Counted from the stretch's first letter, positions 8,435-19,317 are shown. The stretch: 40,842 nt of DNA from an uncultured Bacilli bacterium (GCA_947627675.1 CANQWY010000007.1:1-40842), one strand, 5' to 3'. Made by a program: numbers and translations. The notes: a model not told the origin generated them from the letters alone.

Positions 8435-8596
8435 TTAGTCTCCAGAAACCAATTGATTATCAAATATTGGATTAGGAGAGTCTTTATCAATACCAGATTT
8501 ATATACTAAGACAGATACAAGCAAAACAGTAAATAGTAATATTACTATTAAAACAATCATTGTATTTAAACTCCACCCCTTATTATTAAGTTTCAT
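8435..8596 (-). CDS. Prepilin-like small membrane peptide
   Basis: A 53-residue peptide starts MKLNNKGWSLNTMIVLIVIL and carries one hydrophobic helix (about residues 13-32), then a polar tail ending NQLVSGD. The N terminus resembles a type IV prepilin signal: charged leader, then Gly-aromatic-Ser-Leu, then hydrophobic helix. The usual Glu at +5 is replaced by Thr. AGAGGTGATTGTTA precedes the ATG. It has its own promoter and sits directly upstream of the LOG gene. It may be a minimal membrane anchor or pilin-like peptide; no pilus machinery is nearby. Confidence 0.6.
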   Translation of the reverse strand: MKLNNKGWSLNTMIVLIVILLFTVLLVSVLVYKSGIDKDSPNPIFDNQLVSGD

Positions 8597-8637
8597 TAAC
8601 AATCACCTCTTCCTATAAAACCAAAATATACACATAT

Positions 8638-8666
8638 ATTCTAAATCAGATATTTTTTTTTGTAAA
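8638..8666 (-). promoter_or_regulatory. Promoter of the prepilin-like/LOG gene pair
   Basis: On the minus strand, TTTACA (8661-8666) and TAGAAT (8638-8643) have a 17-nt spacer with an A-tract. It lies just after the rpoC terminator. Confidence 0.55.
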
Positions 8667-8690
8667 GAAAAAGGAATAGTAACCTATTCC
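8662..8690 (-). terminator. Intrinsic terminator of rpoC, overlapping its stop codon
   Basis: GGAATAG / CTATTCC arms (8684-8690 and 8673-8679) with a 4-nt loop are followed on the minus strand by a T-rich run. The rpoC TAG stop (8684-8686) is part of the stem. Confidence 0.75.
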
Positions 8691-11600
8691 ATAAACTGAC
8701 TTTCTAACCTGTCAATGGGCTCTTCATCAACTAATTCTTTCTTTAATTCATAGCTAATATCACGGTAATTTTTAATACCAGTTCCTGCTGGAATTAATTT
8801 ACCAATTATTACATTCTCTTTTAATCCTTCTAAGTGATCTGATTTTCCTTTTATAGCAGCATCTGTAAGTATTCTTGTTGTCTCTTGGAAAGATGCAGCA
8901 GATAAGAAGGAATCAGTCTCTAATGATGCTTTAGTAATACCAAGAAGGACAGGTTTACCTAGAGCAGGTTTTCTTCCTTTAATAACAGCTTCTTTATTTC
9001 CTTCAGTAAATTCATGGAAGTTAACAAGACTGCCAGGTAAGAACATCGTATCTCCACTTTCAACAATTCTTATTCTAGAAATCATTCTACGTGCTATAAT
9101 CTCAATATGCTTATCTGAAATATCAACACCTTGAGAACGATATGTATTTTGAACTTCTTTTAAAATATATTCCTGAGTTGTAATAGGATCAGTTACAGAT
9201 AATAACTCTTTAGGAGAAATAGCTCCTTCAGTAAGTTTTTCACCACATTTAACTTCTTGACCTTCACTAACACTTAGTTTAGCACCATAATTAGTAATGT
9301 GTTCCTTAGTTTCAAGCTTATTAGTAATACTAATCTTATATTTTCCATGATCTTCCTTAATTTTAGAAACTTTTCCATCAATTTCAGCAATTGTTGCTTT
9401 TCCTTTTGGATTACGTGCTTCAAATAATTCTTGTACACGTGGAAGACCTTGAGTTATATCTTCTCCTCCTGCTACACCACCAGTGTGGAAAGTACGCATA
9501 GTAAGTTGAGTACCAGGTTCTCCAATAGACTGAGCTGCCATAACACCAACAGCTTCGCCCACTTCCACTAAATTACCAGTGGCAAGATTACGTCCATAAC
9601 ATTTTTGGCATACACCATTTTGAACACCGCAAGTTAATATACTACGTATTTCAACTTCCTTAATTCCAGCATCAATAATTTTTTCAGCCTCTGATTCTGT
9701 TATCATTTGAAGTTTATCAACTATAACTTCTTTAGTATTAGGATCTATAATTTTTTTATTAGCAAAACGTCCAATTATACGATCTTTTAAACCTTCGATA
9801 ATTGTTCCATTTTTCTCGTTTACAAAATCATATACAGTTACACCTTGATCTGTTCCACAATCATCGCATCTAACTATCATATCTTGACTTACATCAACAA
9901 GTCTACGAGTTAAGTATCCAGAATCTGCTGTTTTTAAAGCTGTATCTGCACTACCCTTACGAGCACTATGTGTAGACAAGAAGAATTCGGCTACAGAAAG
10001 TCCTTCTTTAAAGTTTGAAAGTACAGGTATTTCAATTGGATCTCCATTTGGTTTCTGCATTAATCCTCTCATTCCTGCTACTTGTGTAAAGTTTGATATA
10101 TTACCACGAGCCTTAGAGTGCATCATCATAAATATAGGATTCTCTATTTCAGCTGTAGATATTTGTTCAAGTTCAGCTTGAACTTTATCTTTTACTCCAT
10201 ACCAAACATCTAAAACTTTCGAATGACGTTCTTCATCTGTAATTAAACCTCTCTTATATTGTTTATTAATCTTGTCAACCATTGCTTGACCTTCTTGAAC
10301 ATATTCTTCTTTATGTTTACTTGTAACAACATCGCTCATACTAACAGTAATACCTGCATAAGTAGAATATTGAAATCCTAAATCTTTTAATTTATCAAGC
10401 ATCATAGAAGTTTCTGTTGTTTTATAACGCTTAAATACTTGAGCAATAATCTTTTCAAGAGCACCTTTGGCAAATGGTTTAACTAAAGGCATTTTACTAA
10501 TTTCTTCAGGAATATTCTTTCCACGCTCAATAAAATACTTATTTGGTATTATTTGTTGAATATTACTATCAGTAGGTTCATTAACATAAGGAAAAGAGTC
10601 AGGCAAGATTTCATTAAATTTAATTTTTCCAACAGTTGTAACTAAATATTTGTTCATATCATCCTCTGGGAATAATTTATATTTAAATGATTTTACAGGT
10701 AAAGCTATTCTAGTATGCAAAGTAATTTCTCGTCTTTCATAAGCCATTAACGCTTCATTACTATCTTTAAATAAACGTCCTTCACCTTTTTCACCAGCTT
10801 TTTCCATAGTAATATAATAATTACCAAGAACCATATCCTGTGAAGGTGTAACTATCGGATCACCACTTTTTGGATGTAAAATATTATTAGATCCAAGCAT
10901 TAAAAGTCTAGCTTCAGCTTGAGCTTCCTCACTAATAGGTACGTGAACAGCCATTTGATCTCCATCAAAGTCAGCATTAAATGCAGTACAAACTAATGGA
11001 TGTAATCTAATAGCTTTCCCTCCTACTAATATTGGTTCAAATGCTTGAATACCCAATCTATGAAGTGTAGGAGCACGATTTAAAAGTACTGGATGTTCTT
11101 TGATTACATCTTCAACAATGTCCCATACTTGAGGATCACGATTATCGATTAATCTTTTAGCAGCTTTAATATTATGGGCTATATCTCTATCTACTAATCC
11201 GTTAATAACATGTGGTTTGAATAATTCAAGAGCCATTTCTTTCGGAATACCACACTGATACATTTTTAATGATGGCCCAACAACAATAACAGAACGACCA
11301 GAATAGTCAACACGTTTACCAAGTAAATTTTGACGGAAACGTCCTTGTTTACCCTTTAACATACTAGAAAGTGATTTCAATGGTCTATTTCCAGCTCCTG
11401 TTACGCTTCTACCACGTCTTCCATTATCGAATAATGCATCTACGGCTTCTTGTAACATACGTTTTTCGTTTTGAATAATAATACCAGGTGCTCCTAAATC
11501 AATTAGCTTCTTTAATCGATTGTTACGGTTAATTACTCGGCGATATAAATCATTTAAATCGCTAGTTGCAAAACGCCCACCATCAAGTTGAATCATAGGT

Positions 11601-12316
11601 CTTAAATCTGGTGGAATAACAGGAATACAATCTAGAATCATCCATTCTGGTCTTTGGTTAGAAAGATAAAAGGCATTTAAAACATCTAACCTTTTTAAAA
11701 GACGTACTCTTTTTTGACCTTGAGCATTTTCTAGTTCTTTATTAATTTCATCAATATCATGCTTTAAATCTACTTTCTTTAATAATTCTTTAATAGCTTC
11801 AGCACCCATACCGACTTTAAAACCATTACCATATTTTTCATAATAACTTCTATATTCTTTTTCTGATAATGTTTGCTTATCTTCAAGAGGAGCATTACCT
11901 TTGTCAATTACTACGTAACTAACAAAGTATAATACTTCTTCTAGATCTCTTGGACTCATATCAAGTACTAAGCCCATTCGAGATGGAACACCTTTAAAGA
12001 ACCAAATATGCGATACCGGAGAAGCAAGTTCAATATGCCCCATACGTTCACGACGAACTTTGCTTCTTGTAACTTCAACACCACATCTATCACATACTAT
12101 ATTTTTATAACGTACTCTTTTATATTTTCCACAGGCACATTCAAAATCTTTAGTAGGCCCAAATATTTTTTCACAGAAAAGCCCGTCTCTTTCAGGTCTT
12201 AAAGTACGATAATTAATAGTCTCAGGTTTTTTTACCTCTCCCTTACTACAAGCTCTGATTTGTTCAGGAGAAGCAATACCTATTTTTAAGGCTTTTATTT
12301 TATTTACTTCTATCAT
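8684..12316 (-). CDS. rpoC: DNA-directed RNA polymerase subunit beta'
   Basis: This 1210-residue protein is the catalytic clamp subunit of RNA polymerase. It starts [20 protein letters not shown] and has the N-terminal zinc ribbon ([20 protein letters not shown]), the active-site Mg-binding [12 protein letters not shown], and the second cysteine set ([18 protein letters not shown]). The trigger-loop region lies around [16 protein letters not shown]. The start codon overlaps the last base of the rpoB stop codon, so the two are translationally coupled. The length matches Bacilli, without the large insertions of Gram-negative RpoC. Confidence 0.98.
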   Translation of the reverse strand: MIEVNKIKALKIGIASPEQIRACSKGEVKKPETINYRTLRPERDGLFCEKIFGPTKDFECACGKYKRVRYKNIVCDRCGVEVTRSKVRRERMGHIELASPVSHIWFFKGVPSRMGLVLDMSPRDLEEVLYFVSYVVIDKGNAPLEDKQTLSEKEYRSYYEKYGNGFKVGMGAEAIKELLKKVDLKHDIDEINKELENAQGQKRVRLLKRLDVLNAFYLSNQRPEWMILDCIPVIPPDLRPMIQLDGGRFATSDLNDLYRRVINRNNRLKKLIDLGAPGIIIQNEKRMLQEAVDALFDNGRRGRSVTGAGNRPLKSLSSMLKGKQGRFRQNLLGKRVDYSGRSVIVVGPSLKMYQCGIPKEMALELFKPHVINGLVDRDIAHNIKAAKRLIDNRDPQVWDIVEDVIKEHPVLLNRAPTLHRLGIQAFEPILVGGKAIRLHPLVCTAFNADFDGDQMAVHVPISEEAQAEARLLMLGSNNILHPKSGDPIVTPSQDMVLGNYYITMEKAGEKGEGRLFKDSNEALMAYERREITLHTRIALPVKSFKYKLFPEDDMNKYLVTTVGKIKFNEILPDSFPYVNEPTDSNIQQIIPNKYFIERGKNIPEEISKMPLVKPFAKGALEKIIAQVFKRYKTTETSMMLDKLKDLGFQYSTYAGITVSMSDVVTSKHKEEYVQEGQAMVDKINKQYKRGLITDEERHSKVLDVWYGVKDKVQAELEQISTAEIENPIFMMMHSKARGNISNFTQVAGMRGLMQKPNGDPIEIPVLSNFKEGLSVAEFFLSTHSARKGSADTALKTADSGYLTRRLVDVSQDMIVRCDDCGTDQGVTVYDFVNEKNGTIIEGLKDRIIGRFANKKIIDPNTKEVIVDKLQMITESEAEKIIDAGIKEVEIRSILTCGVQNGVCQKCYGRNLATGNLVEVGEAVGVMAAQSIGEPGTQLTMRTFHTGGVAGGEDITQGLPRVQELFEARNPKGKATIAEIDGKVSKIKEDHGKYKISITNKLETKEHITNYGAKLSVSEGQEVKCGEKLTEGAISPKELLSVTDPITTQEYILKEVQNTYRSQGVDISDKHIEIIARRMISRIRIVESGDTMFLPGSLVNFHEFTEGNKEAVIKGRKPALGKPVLLGITKASLETDSFLSAASFQETTRILTDAAIKGKSDHLEGLKENVIIGKLIPAGTGIKNYRDISYELKKELVDEEPIDRLESQFME

Positions 12317-15300
12317 TAGAAATCTTCTCCTTCCTCAATATTATCAATAGAACCATCAAATTCTAAATTATCAAAATCATCCTGCTCATCAAAATCAGAA
12401 TCACTATATTCGATCTCATCATCATATACTAAATTTTCTTCTTTAGTATTTTGCTCAAATTCTTTATTAGCATTTTCTATTTCATCTATTGAAAGTCTTA
12501 ATTCTTCTTTATCTTCACTTTCTTCTATATCTTTTAAATCTAGGTATCTACCTTCGTCATCTTCAATTGAAACATCAAGTCCTAATGCTTGGAACTCTTT
12601 CATAAGAACTCTGAAAGATTCAGGTACACCGGCTTCGTTAATTTCTTGACCTTTAACAATAGATTCGTAAACCTTAACACGACCAACCACATCATCACTT
12701 TTTACAGTCATCATTTCTTGTAAAGTATGAGCAGCACCATATGCATATAATGCCCAAACTTCCATTTCTCCAAATCTTTGACCACCAAATTGTGCTTTAC
12801 CACCAAGTGGCTGTTGAGTAACCATTGAATAAGGTCCTGTAGAACGTGCATGAAGTTTATCATCAACCATATGATGAAGCTTAATCATATACATAACTCC
12901 TACAGCAATCCTATTATCAAAAGGCTCTCCTGTGCGTCCATCGTATAAAACTGTTTTGCCATCTTCATCCATAGAAGCTTCCTTCATCATTTCTTGAATA
13001 TCTTCTATATGAGCACCATCAAATACTGGTGTTGCAACATGAACTCCAAGTTTTTTAGCAGCCATTCCCATATGTAATTCTAGTACTTGACCTAAATTCA
13101 TACGAGATGGAACACCTTGTGGATTAAGCATAACATCAACTGGTCTACCATCTGGTAAATATGGCATATCTTCCTGTGGTAAAATAAGCGAAATAACACC
13201 TTTATTACCATGGCGACCACTCATTTTATCACCGACTTGTATTTTACGTTTTTGAATGATATAAACACGAATAACTTTGGATACCCCTGCTGGTAGCTCA
13301 TCATTATCTTTATGTGAATAAATTTTTATATCTTGTACTATTCCATCTCCTCCGTGTGGGACACGTAAAGATGTATCTCGAACTTCACGAGTTTTCTCAC
13401 CGAAAATAGCATGTAAAAGTTTTTCTTCACTAGTAAGTTCTGCCATTCCTTTAGGGGTTACTTTACCTACTAAAATATCTCCCTCTTTTACCTCAGTTCC
13501 TATAGTTACAATTCCATTCTCATCCAAATTACGGCGTGCTTCTTCACTAACATTTGGAATATCTCTAGTTATTTCCTCAGGTCCAAGTTTTGTTTCACGG
13601 CATTGCATTTCATAGTCCTCAAGATGTAGAGAAGTATATGCATCATCTTTAACTAAATTTTCATTTAAAATTACAGCATCTTCATAATTATAGCCATTAA
13701 ATGTCATGAAAGCGACAGTCATATTTTTACCAAGAGCTAATTCTCCCATATCGGTACTATTACCATCAGCTATAATAGTCTCATTTGCTATTACTTTATC
13801 CCCTACTTTAACAATAGGTTTTTGATGATTACAAATACCAGAGTTAGCAAGCTCATAATTTGCTAGATTATAAGTATCTTTTCCATCTTTTGTTTTAATG
13901 ATTATTTTTTTAGCATCAACATAATCAACGATTCCATCATTTTTTGCAATTACACAAACACCAGAGTCTTTTGCTGCAATATGCTCAACACCAGTACCTA
14001 TAAAAGGTGCTTCTGTTTTAAGTAATGGCATAGCTTGTCTTTGCATATTTGCACCCATTAATGCACGAGTAGCATCATCATGTTCCAAAAATGGAATACA
14101 GCTTGTAGTAACAGAAACAACTTGTTGTGGGCTAACGTCAATTAAATCAACCTGTTCAGGTTTTGCCAAAATATTTTCACCATGAAATCTAGCATTAACT
14201 AAATTATCAATAATTGTATTATCTTCGCTAGTACCAACAGTAGATTGACTAATTATATAATCTTCTTCTTCATCAGCAGTTAAATATACAACTTCATCTG
14301 TAATTTTAGAATCAACAACTTTACGATAAGGAGTTTTAATAAAACCATACTCATCGATTTTAGCATAGCTTGCTAATGATGTAATCAAACCGATATTTGG
14401 ACCTTCAGGAGATTCAATTGGACAAATTCTACCATAATGAGATGCATTTACATCTCTAACTTCAACTCCTGCACGATCTCTTGATAATCCACCAGGTCCT
14501 AAAGCAGATAAACGACGTTTGTTAGTAAGTTCAGCTATAGGATTTGTTTGATCCATAAATTGAGAAAGTTGACTACTTCCAAAAAATTCTTTCATAGCAG
14601 CAGTAACAGGTCGTATATTAATTAATGTTTTAGGAGTAATCTCTTCCATTTCTTGAGTAGTCATTCTCTCTCTAATAACTCTTTCCATACGAGAGACACC
14701 AATTCTAAATTGATTTTGTAACAACTCTCCTACTTGTCTAACACGTCTATTACCTAAATGATCAATTTCATCATAATTCCCAACTCCATGAAGTAAATTT
14801 AAGTAATAAGACACAGAAGCATATACATCAGAGATAGTTAAACGTTTAACTTCTATTGTTTGATCATTACCAATAACTGATAAAGTCTTTTTAGGATCAC
14901 TTGGATCAACAATTTTAATAATTTGAACTTTGTTATAAGTATCCAAATCTTCGTTAATTTTTGCTTCTACTACACCATAACCATTTGCAAGTATTTCTTT
15001 TAACTCTTCAATATTTACTTTTGTAATTTTATCTCCTTTAGAAAACTTTACTTCGCCATCAACCACTATATCTTCAGCTAGTACTTGTCCAAGTAATCTA
15101 TCGCATACATTTAATTTTCTATTGAATTTATAACGACCAACTCGAGCTAAATCATAACGAAATTCATCAAAAAACCTTGTAATAATATTATTTTTAGAAG
15201 AATCAAGTGTTGCAGGTTCTCCTGGTCTTAATTTTTCATAAATCTCTATTAATGCTTCGTCTGTATTTTTTGTTGAATCTTTGTTTAGTGTATTTTCTAT

Positions 15301-15948
15301 ATACTCATCTTTTCCAAATAAACTAAATATTTCTTCATTAGATGATAATCCAAAAGCTCTAAGTAATGTTGTTAATGTTACTTTTCTTGTACGGTCAATT
15401 CTAACATATAAAACATCTCTAGCATCTGCTTCAAATTCTAGCCAAGTACCTCTAGTAGGAATTATTTGTGATGTTATTAATTCACGACCATTTTTATCTA
15501 TTTCATGATTAAAATAGACACTAGGACTTCTAACTAATTGAGAAACAATAACACGCTCAGCACCATTAATTACAAAAGTGCCAGAATCAGTCATTATAGG
15601 CATATCTCCCATAAATATTTCCTGTTCTTTTACTTCTCCAGACTCGCGGTTAAATAAACGAACCTCAACTTTTAGAGGAGCAGAGTATGTACTTTCACGA
15701 TCTTTACTCTCTTTAATAGAATATCTAGCTTTATCAAAACGATAATTACCAACTTCTAGTGAAAAAACACCAGAAAAATCTTCTACTGGAAATAAATCAT
15801 TAAAAACTTCTTCTATTCCTTTTGTAATAAACCAATTATAAGACTTCTTTTGTATTTCAAGTAAGTCTTTTAATTCATAAGTATTTCTAATTTTAGAATA
15901 ATTTCTTCTTTCACGATGATCTCCACATTTTACAATTTTAAATGACAC
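12316..15948 (-). CDS. rpoB: DNA-directed RNA polymerase subunit beta
   Basis: The product has 1210 residues. A GTG start at 15948 was chosen because GGGGTGA lies 6 nt upstream and the protein then begins (M)[20 protein letters not shown], as in Bacilli; the ATG 21 nt upstream has no ribosome binding site. The rifampicin pocket reads [20 protein letters not shown], then [13 protein letters not shown], with Asn476 at the place of E. coli His526. The core ends with the conserved [11 protein letters not shown] region. A strongly acidic tail of about 70 residues follows (for example [19 protein letters not shown]), longer than in most relatives. Confidence 0.97.
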   Translation of the reverse strand: MSFKIVKCGDHRERRNYSKIRNTYELKDLLEIQKKSYNWFITKGIEEVFNDLFPVEDFSGVFSLEVGNYRFDKARYSIKESKDRESTYSAPLKVEVRLFNRESGEVKEQEIFMGDMPIMTDSGTFVINGAERVIVSQLVRSPSVYFNHEIDKNGRELITSQIIPTRGTWLEFEADARDVLYVRIDRTRKVTLTTLLRAFGLSSNEEIFSLFGKDEYIENTLNKDSTKNTDEALIEIYEKLRPGEPATLDSSKNNIITRFFDEFRYDLARVGRYKFNRKLNVCDRLLGQVLAEDIVVDGEVKFSKGDKITKVNIEELKEILANGYGVVEAKINEDLDTYNKVQIIKIVDPSDPKKTLSVIGNDQTIEVKRLTISDVYASVSYYLNLLHGVGNYDEIDHLGNRRVRQVGELLQNQFRIGVSRMERVIRERMTTQEMEEITPKTLINIRPVTAAMKEFFGSSQLSQFMDQTNPIAELTNKRRLSALGPGGLSRDRAGVEVRDVNASHYGRICPIESPEGPNIGLITSLASYAKIDEYGFIKTPYRKVVDSKITDEVVYLTADEEEDYIISQSTVGTSEDNTIIDNLVNARFHGENILAKPEQVDLIDVSPQQVVSVTTSCIPFLEHDDATRALMGANMQRQAMPLLKTEAPFIGTGVEHIAAKDSGVCVIAKNDGIVDYVDAKKIIIKTKDGKDTYNLANYELANSGICNHQKPIVKVGDKVIANETIIADGNSTDMGELALGKNMTVAFMTFNGYNYEDAVILNENLVKDDAYTSLHLEDYEMQCRETKLGPEEITRDIPNVSEEARRNLDENGIVTIGTEVKEGDILVGKVTPKGMAELTSEEKLLHAIFGEKTREVRDTSLRVPHGGDGIVQDIKIYSHKDNDELPAGVSKVIRVYIIQKRKIQVGDKMSGRHGNKGVISLILPQEDMPYLPDGRPVDVMLNPQGVPSRMNLGQVLELHMGMAAKKLGVHVATPVFDGAHIEDIQEMMKEASMDEDGKTVLYDGRTGEPFDNRIAVGVMYMIKLHHMVDDKLHARSTGPYSMVTQQPLGGKAQFGGQRFGEMEVWALYAYGAAHTLQEMMTVKSDDVVGRVKVYESIVKGQEINEAGVPESFRVLMKEFQALGLDVSIEDDEGRYLDLKDIEESEDKEELRLSIDEIENANKEFEQNTKEENLVYDDEIEYSDSDFDEQDDFDNLEFDGSIDNIEEGEDF

Positions 15949-16048
15949 ATTATTCACCCCAATACACATAATAAAATAAAGAATATATTTATAAAAAAAT
16001 AATACATTGCCAATTTATATTATTAACATAAATATAGCAATAAGTCAA

Positions 16049-16633
16049 TTAAAAAGTACATTTAATTATAAAAAATCCTTTCTTACGTTCTAATACCTCT
16101 ACATTATATATTTTTTCTAAGTCGGATATTAGCGATTTAGCACCTTGCTCTTTTCTAATTACCAAAAACAAAGCACCATTTTTTTCCAAATAGTTTATAG
16201 CATTCATAACTATATTATAAACTATTTTTTTTCCTGCCCTAATAGGAGGATTTGTAACAATACAAGAATATTTAGAATCAATCTTTTCATAACAATTGCT
16301 TTCAAAAGCTCTAATATTATTACAGTTATTTTCCTTGATGTTACGATTGGCTAAGTGAATAGCACGTAAATTAACATCAATCATATCAACAGATGCATTA
16401 GTTAACTTATTAAGAACTATACCAATACATCCATATCCACACCCAACATCCAAAATATTGGCTCCAACTTCATCAAGCGGGATTACTTCAAGAAGAAGTC
16501 TACTGCCAAAATCTAGTCCATCTTTTGAAAATACACCGTTATCTGTTAAAAAAATAAAATTACTATTTAAAACAGTACACTCTTTTTTTTTAACATTACT
16601 GGGTAATTTCTCATTAGAAAAATAATGACTCAT
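16049..16633 (-). CDS. RsmC/YbxB-type class I SAM-dependent methyltransferase
   Basis: The 194-residue protein has the Rossmann methyltransferase motif I (NILDVGCGYGCIG) and the NPP catalytic motif (VTNPPIRAGKK), typical of RsmC-like guanine-N2 rRNA methyltransferases. It starts MSHYFSNEKLPSNVKKKECT. In Bacilli a homologue (YbxB) lies between rplL and rpoB, exactly as here, supporting orthology. The target is probably rRNA, but this is by family only. GGAGAAAAT precedes the ATG. It is the first gene of the transcript that continues into rpoB-rpoC. Confidence 0.88.
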   Translation of the reverse strand: MSHYFSNEKLPSNVKKKECTVLNSNFIFLTDNGVFSKDGLDFGSRLLLEVIPLDEVGANILDVGCGYGCIGIVLNKLTNASVDMIDVNLRAIHLANRNIKENNCNNIRAFESNCYEKIDSKYSCIVTNPPIRAGKKIVYNIVMNAINYLEKNGALFLVIRKEQGAKSLISDLEKIYNVEVLERKKGFFIIKCTF

Positions 16634-16650
16634 ATTTTCTCCTAATAAAA

Positions 16651-16694
16651 AGAAAGAAACAACTAAATAAAAATATTATAGTTGTCTCCTTTCT
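16651..16694 (-). promoter_or_regulatory. Attenuator-like hairpin at the 5' end of the rpoBC mRNA
   Basis: On the minus strand, 16679-16694 (AGAAAGGAGACAACTA) pairs with 16651-16665 (TAGTTGTTTCTTTCT) with one bulge, and a T-rich stretch follows. The hairpin begins at the predicted transcription start and looks like an intrinsic terminator before the first gene. The first arm contains AAAGGAG, while the true ribosome binding site of the methyltransferase gene lies after the hairpin. It might attenuate rpoBC transcription or stabilise the 5' end. Confidence 0.5.
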
Positions 16695-16702
16695 GTATAC
16701 AT

Positions 16703-16731
16703 ATAATACACTAATTGATTGTTAAAGTCAA
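16703..16731 (-). promoter_or_regulatory. Promoter of the methyltransferase-rpoB-rpoC operon
   Basis: On the minus strand, TTGACT (16726-16731) and TATTAT (16703-16708) are 17 nt apart, just downstream of the rplL terminator. Transcription would start near 16696. Confidence 0.8.
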
Positions 16732-16835
16732 CATTTTTTTCAAAATTATAATATTAAGTAATATAAAAAAGTCTTTATATTTCACTAAAATTATTATGTT
16801 AATTATAGTAAAATAAATGAGCTAACCACTTATAT

Positions 16836-16872
16836 AAAAACTCCGCTTCTTGAATATAGAAGCGGAGTTTTT
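16836..16872 (-). terminator. Intrinsic terminator of rplJ-rplL
   Basis: Arms 16836-16850 and 16858-16872 pair perfectly over 15 bp, GC-rich in the middle and A/T at the base, with a 7-nt loop. It lies about 35 bp after the rplL stop and separates the L10 operon from the rpoBC operon. Confidence 0.85.
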
Positions 16873-16905
16873 CTCAAAATGAGAATCCTTTTTATAATAT
16901 ATAAA

Positions 16906-17274
16906 CTATTTAACTTCTACTGTTGCTCCAGCTTCTTCAAGCTTAGCTTTAATTTCATTAGCTTCATCAACAGAAATATTTTCTTTTACAACACCATTGT
17001 TATCAACAATATCTTTTGATTCTTTTAAACCAAGTCCAGTAATTTCTTTAACTACTTTAATTACTCCAACTTTAGCGGCACCTGCATCTGTAATAGAAAC
17101 AGTTACTTGACTAGGTGCAGCTTCAGCAGCACCAGCAGCTGGAGCTGCAGCAACAGCAACTGCTGATGGATCTACTCCGAATTCCTCCTTCATAGCATCT
17201 ACTAATTCTTTAATTTCTAAAAGATTCATTTCTTTTAATGCACTAATAAAATCATCTTTATTTAATTTTGCCAT
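16906..17274 (-). CDS. rplL: 50S ribosomal protein L7/L12
   Basis: The 122-residue acidic stalk protein recruits translation GTPases to the ribosome. It starts MAKLNKDDFISALKEMNLLE, has the Ala-rich flexible hinge (AVAAAPAAGAAEAA) and the C-terminal domain with GLGLKESKDIVD. It follows rplJ by 25 nt and is cotranscribed with it. The start is backed by GGAGG in the gap. Confidence 0.97.
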   Translation of the reverse strand: MAKLNKDDFISALKEMNLLEIKELVDAMKEEFGVDPSAVAVAAAPAAGAAEAAPSQVTVSITDAGAAKVGVIKVVKEITGLGLKESKDIVDNNGVVKENISVDEANEIKAKLEEAGATVEVK

Positions 17275-17299
17275 TTTATTTCCTCCTATATTCTATATA

Positions 17300-17794
17300 T
17301 TAATTTTCTTCTTTTTGTTTAGAATATAAATCCAAACATATTGATAAGTCTTTTACAAGGCCAATCATGCCACCTGCAAGCATTGTTAACAAGCCATCTC
17401 TTGATGGAATAGTTGCATATTCGTTTAATTTAGTTTTATCAGCGATTTCTCCATCAACGATACCTACTTTTAATTCAATGGCAGAATGCTCTTTTTTGAA
17501 ATCAGTTAATGCTTTTATAGCAGCAATCTGATCATCACCATAAGCAAAAGCACTAGGGCCATTTAACTCATTACTTAAATCAATATTTAAATCATTAAAA
17601 GCTCGAGCCATTAGAGTATTTTTATATACTTTATAATCTGCTCCTACTTCTCTTAACTTATGACGTAATTCTTTTGATTCACCATCAGTTAAGCCACGAT
17701 AATCAAACAAAACAACTGAAACTGAATCATTAACATGGTCTTTAATTTCGTCAATTATTTGTTGCTTTTGCTTTAATATCTTTTCACTTGCCAA
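17300..17794 (-). CDS. rplJ: 50S ribosomal protein L10
   Basis: L10 anchors the L7/L12 stalk on 23S rRNA and represses its own operon through the leader. A TTG start at 17794 was chosen: GGAGGTG ends 6 nt before it, and the protein then reads (M)ASEKILKQKQQIIDEI, 164 residues. The TTG five codons upstream would put the Shine-Dalgarno inside the coding region. The conserved FDYRGL and the C-terminal L7/L12-binding helix are visible. Confidence 0.95.
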   Translation of the reverse strand: MASEKILKQKQQIIDEIKDHVNDSVSVVLFDYRGLTDGESKELRHKLREVGADYKVYKNTLMARAFNDLNIDLSNELNGPSAFAYGDDQIAAIKALTDFKKEHSAIELKVGIVDGEIADKTKLNEYATIPSRDGLLTMLAGGMIGLVKDLSICLDLYSKQKEEN

Positions 17795-17811
17795 AGTTCT
17801 CACCTCCAAAT

Positions 17812-17914
17812 TATTTATCGTACCATAATAAAAGTCCCTTCTACCAGGGACTTACCAAAAAGATAGTTCCTCGGTAGGATTTACAACAACCTACTGTCTA
17901 TGGCACCACAAATC
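17812..17914 (-). ncRNA. L10 leader (autoregulatory mRNA element)
   Basis: The segment between the rplJ promoter and rplJ matches the L10 leader of Firmicutes. On the minus strand it shows CAGTAGGT and, after a short loop, CCTACCGAGG, the kink-turn-bearing paired core. A stem AAGTCCC / GGGACTT (17832-17853) follows. L10, alone or with L7/L12, binds this fold to repress translation. Identification rests on motif and position. Confidence 0.75.
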
Positions 17915-17920
17915 TACTTT

Positions 17921-17949
17921 ATTATAAATTATTTTTATTTATTTGTCAA
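17921..17949 (-). promoter_or_regulatory. Consensus promoter of the L10 operon inside the end of rplA
   Basis: On the minus strand, TTGACA (17944-17949) and TATAAT (17921-17926) are both perfect, with a 17-nt A/T spacer. The -35 box overlaps the last codons of rplA, so rplJ-rplL can be driven separately from rplK-rplA. Confidence 0.85.
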
Positions 17950-18637
17950 AACTATTTATAGAAATTTTTACTCCTGGACCCATTGTAGATGAAATAGTAA
18001 TATTCTTTATATAATCACCTTTTACAGTTGAAGGTTTTATTTTGATAATTTGACCTACAAAACTAACAAGATTCTCAAGTAAATCTTCATTATTAAATGA
18101 AACTTTACCTATTGAAGCATGAATATTACCATAACTATCTGTTCTATATTCAACACGACCAGCTTTAGCATCAGTAACAGCCTTATATGTATCCATAGTA
18201 ACAGTACCAGTTTTAGGGTTTGGCATTAATCCTTTAGGTCCTAATACTCTACCTAATTTACCAAGAAGTGGCATCATATCTGGGGTTGCAATCATTGTAT
18301 CAAATTCGAACCAATTTTCTTTTTCTATTTTTTCTAGCATATCTACATCACCAACAAAGTCAGCACCAGCTTCTTTAGCACGAGATGCAGCTTCGCCTTT
18401 GGCAATAACTAAAACTCTAATTTGTTTACCAGTACCTTTAGGTAGTACAATAGCACCTCTTAATTGTTGATCAGCTTTTTTAGTATCAAGATTAAGTCTC
18501 ATCGCTATTTCGACACTAGCATCAAATTTACTAATTGATGTTTTTTTAACTAAACTAATTGCTTCTTCTTTTGTATATGCTTTTCCTTTTTCAATTTTAG
18601 ATAAAGCATCCATATACTTTTTACTTCTTTTCTTCAT
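17939..18637 (-). CDS. rplA: 50S ribosomal protein L1
   Basis: L1 forms the mobile stalk at the E site and, in many bacteria, represses the rplK-rplA mRNA. The 232-residue product starts [20 protein letters not shown] and has the conserved PNPKTGTVT segment after VLGPKGLM. It follows rplK by 89 nt. That gap holds two similar segments beginning GCGGA and ending AATTTAATT, of unknown meaning. AAGGAGG precedes the ATG. Confidence 0.97.
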   Translation of the reverse strand: MKKRSKKYMDALSKIEKGKAYTKEEAISLVKKTSISKFDASVEIAMRLNLDTKKADQQLRGAIVLPKGTGKQIRVLVIAKGEAASRAKEAGADFVGDVDMLEKIEKENWFEFDTMIATPDMMPLLGKLGRVLGPKGLMPNPKTGTVTMDTYKAVTDAKAGRVEYRTDSYGNIHASIGKVSFNNEDLLENLVSFVGQIIKIKPSTVKGDYIKNITISSTMGPGVKISINSFDK

Positions 18638-18726
18638 TATGTTCCTCCTTATATTATAAAGTGCAAGCGGAATTTAATTGTTTTAAAAATTAAAAAGCGG
18701 ATAAAATTTAATTAATGAATCTCTAT

Positions 18727-19161
18727 TTATTCATCTATACCTTCAACTTTTATACCCATATTTTTAGCTGTACCAGCAACAATCTTAATAGCAGCATCAA
18801 TATCATAACAATTTAAATCAGGTAATTTAATTTCTGCAATTTCTTTAATTTGATCTTTTGTTATAGTAGCAACAATTTCTTTGCTACCTTTAACTGATCC
18901 TTTATTTATGTTAGCAAATTTCTTTAATAAGAATCCTGTAGGTGGAGTTTTAATAATAAAGTCAAAACTTCTATCATCATATATAGATATCTCTACTGGT
19001 AAAATGTCACCCATTTTATCACGAGTAGCATCATTATATTTAGTACAAAATTCTTGTAAATTAATTCCTGCTGGTCCAAGTACAGTTCCAACTGGTGGAG
19101 CCGGTGTTGCTTTTCCTGCAGGTATTTGTAATTTAATTTTTTTAACTACTTCTTTTGCCAC
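18727..19161 (-). CDS. rplK: 50S ribosomal protein L11
   Basis: L11 binds the GTPase-associated region of 23S rRNA and is needed for RelA activation. The GTG start at 19161 has GGAGGTG 6 nt upstream and gives (M)[18 protein letters not shown], 144 residues. The GTG three codons upstream is part of the Shine-Dalgarno. The thiostrepton-site N-terminal domain ([19 protein letters not shown]) and the C-terminal rRNA-binding domain ([12 protein letters not shown]) are both present. Confidence 0.96.
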   Translation of the reverse strand: MAKEVVKKIKLQIPAGKATPAPPVGTVLGPAGINLQEFCTKYNDATRDKMGDILPVEISIYDDRSFDFIIKTPPTGFLLKKFANINKGSVKGSKEIVATITKDQIKEIAEIKLPDLNCYDIDAAIKIVAGTAKNMGIKVEGIDE

Positions 19162-19179
19162 GAAAAACACCTCCTATAT

Positions 19180-19280
19180 ATTTAGTTTTCGCGAGTGGTA
19201 CTATAAGCACGAAATCCGCTTCTTACATTCTTTATTTCAGTTGCCTCCCACTAAATCTATATCAAATAAATATAGCTCTT
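19180..19280 (-). promoter_or_regulatory. Structured rplK-rplA leader, candidate L1 or L11 binding site
   Basis: The leader contains AGTGGGAGG (about 19246-19254) and, after 45-50 nt, CCACT near 19195, able to close a large stem. Upstream of it AGCTATATTTATTTGATATAG forms another small hairpin. GTGGGAGG-type leaders occur before rplK in Bacilli and are thought to mimic the rRNA site of the autoregulator. The assignment is by resemblance and position only. Confidence 0.45.
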
Positions 19281-19282
19281 AA

Positions 19283-19311
19283 AGAATATCACATCTAAAA
19301 AAAATTTGCAA
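19283..19311 (-). promoter_or_regulatory. Probable rplK-rplA promoter
   Basis: On the minus strand, TTGCAA (19306-19311) and TATTCT (19283-19288) have a 17-nt spacer directly after nusG. Each box has two mismatches to consensus, so read-through from the secE promoter may also contribute. Confidence 0.5.
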
Positions 19312-19317
19312 TATATT

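Noticed and set aside
18638-18726. Two similar GCGGA...AATTTAATT segments between rplK and rplA as a regulatory repeat
   Set aside because: The similarity is short and A/T-rich; no hairpin or known leader pattern is visible.
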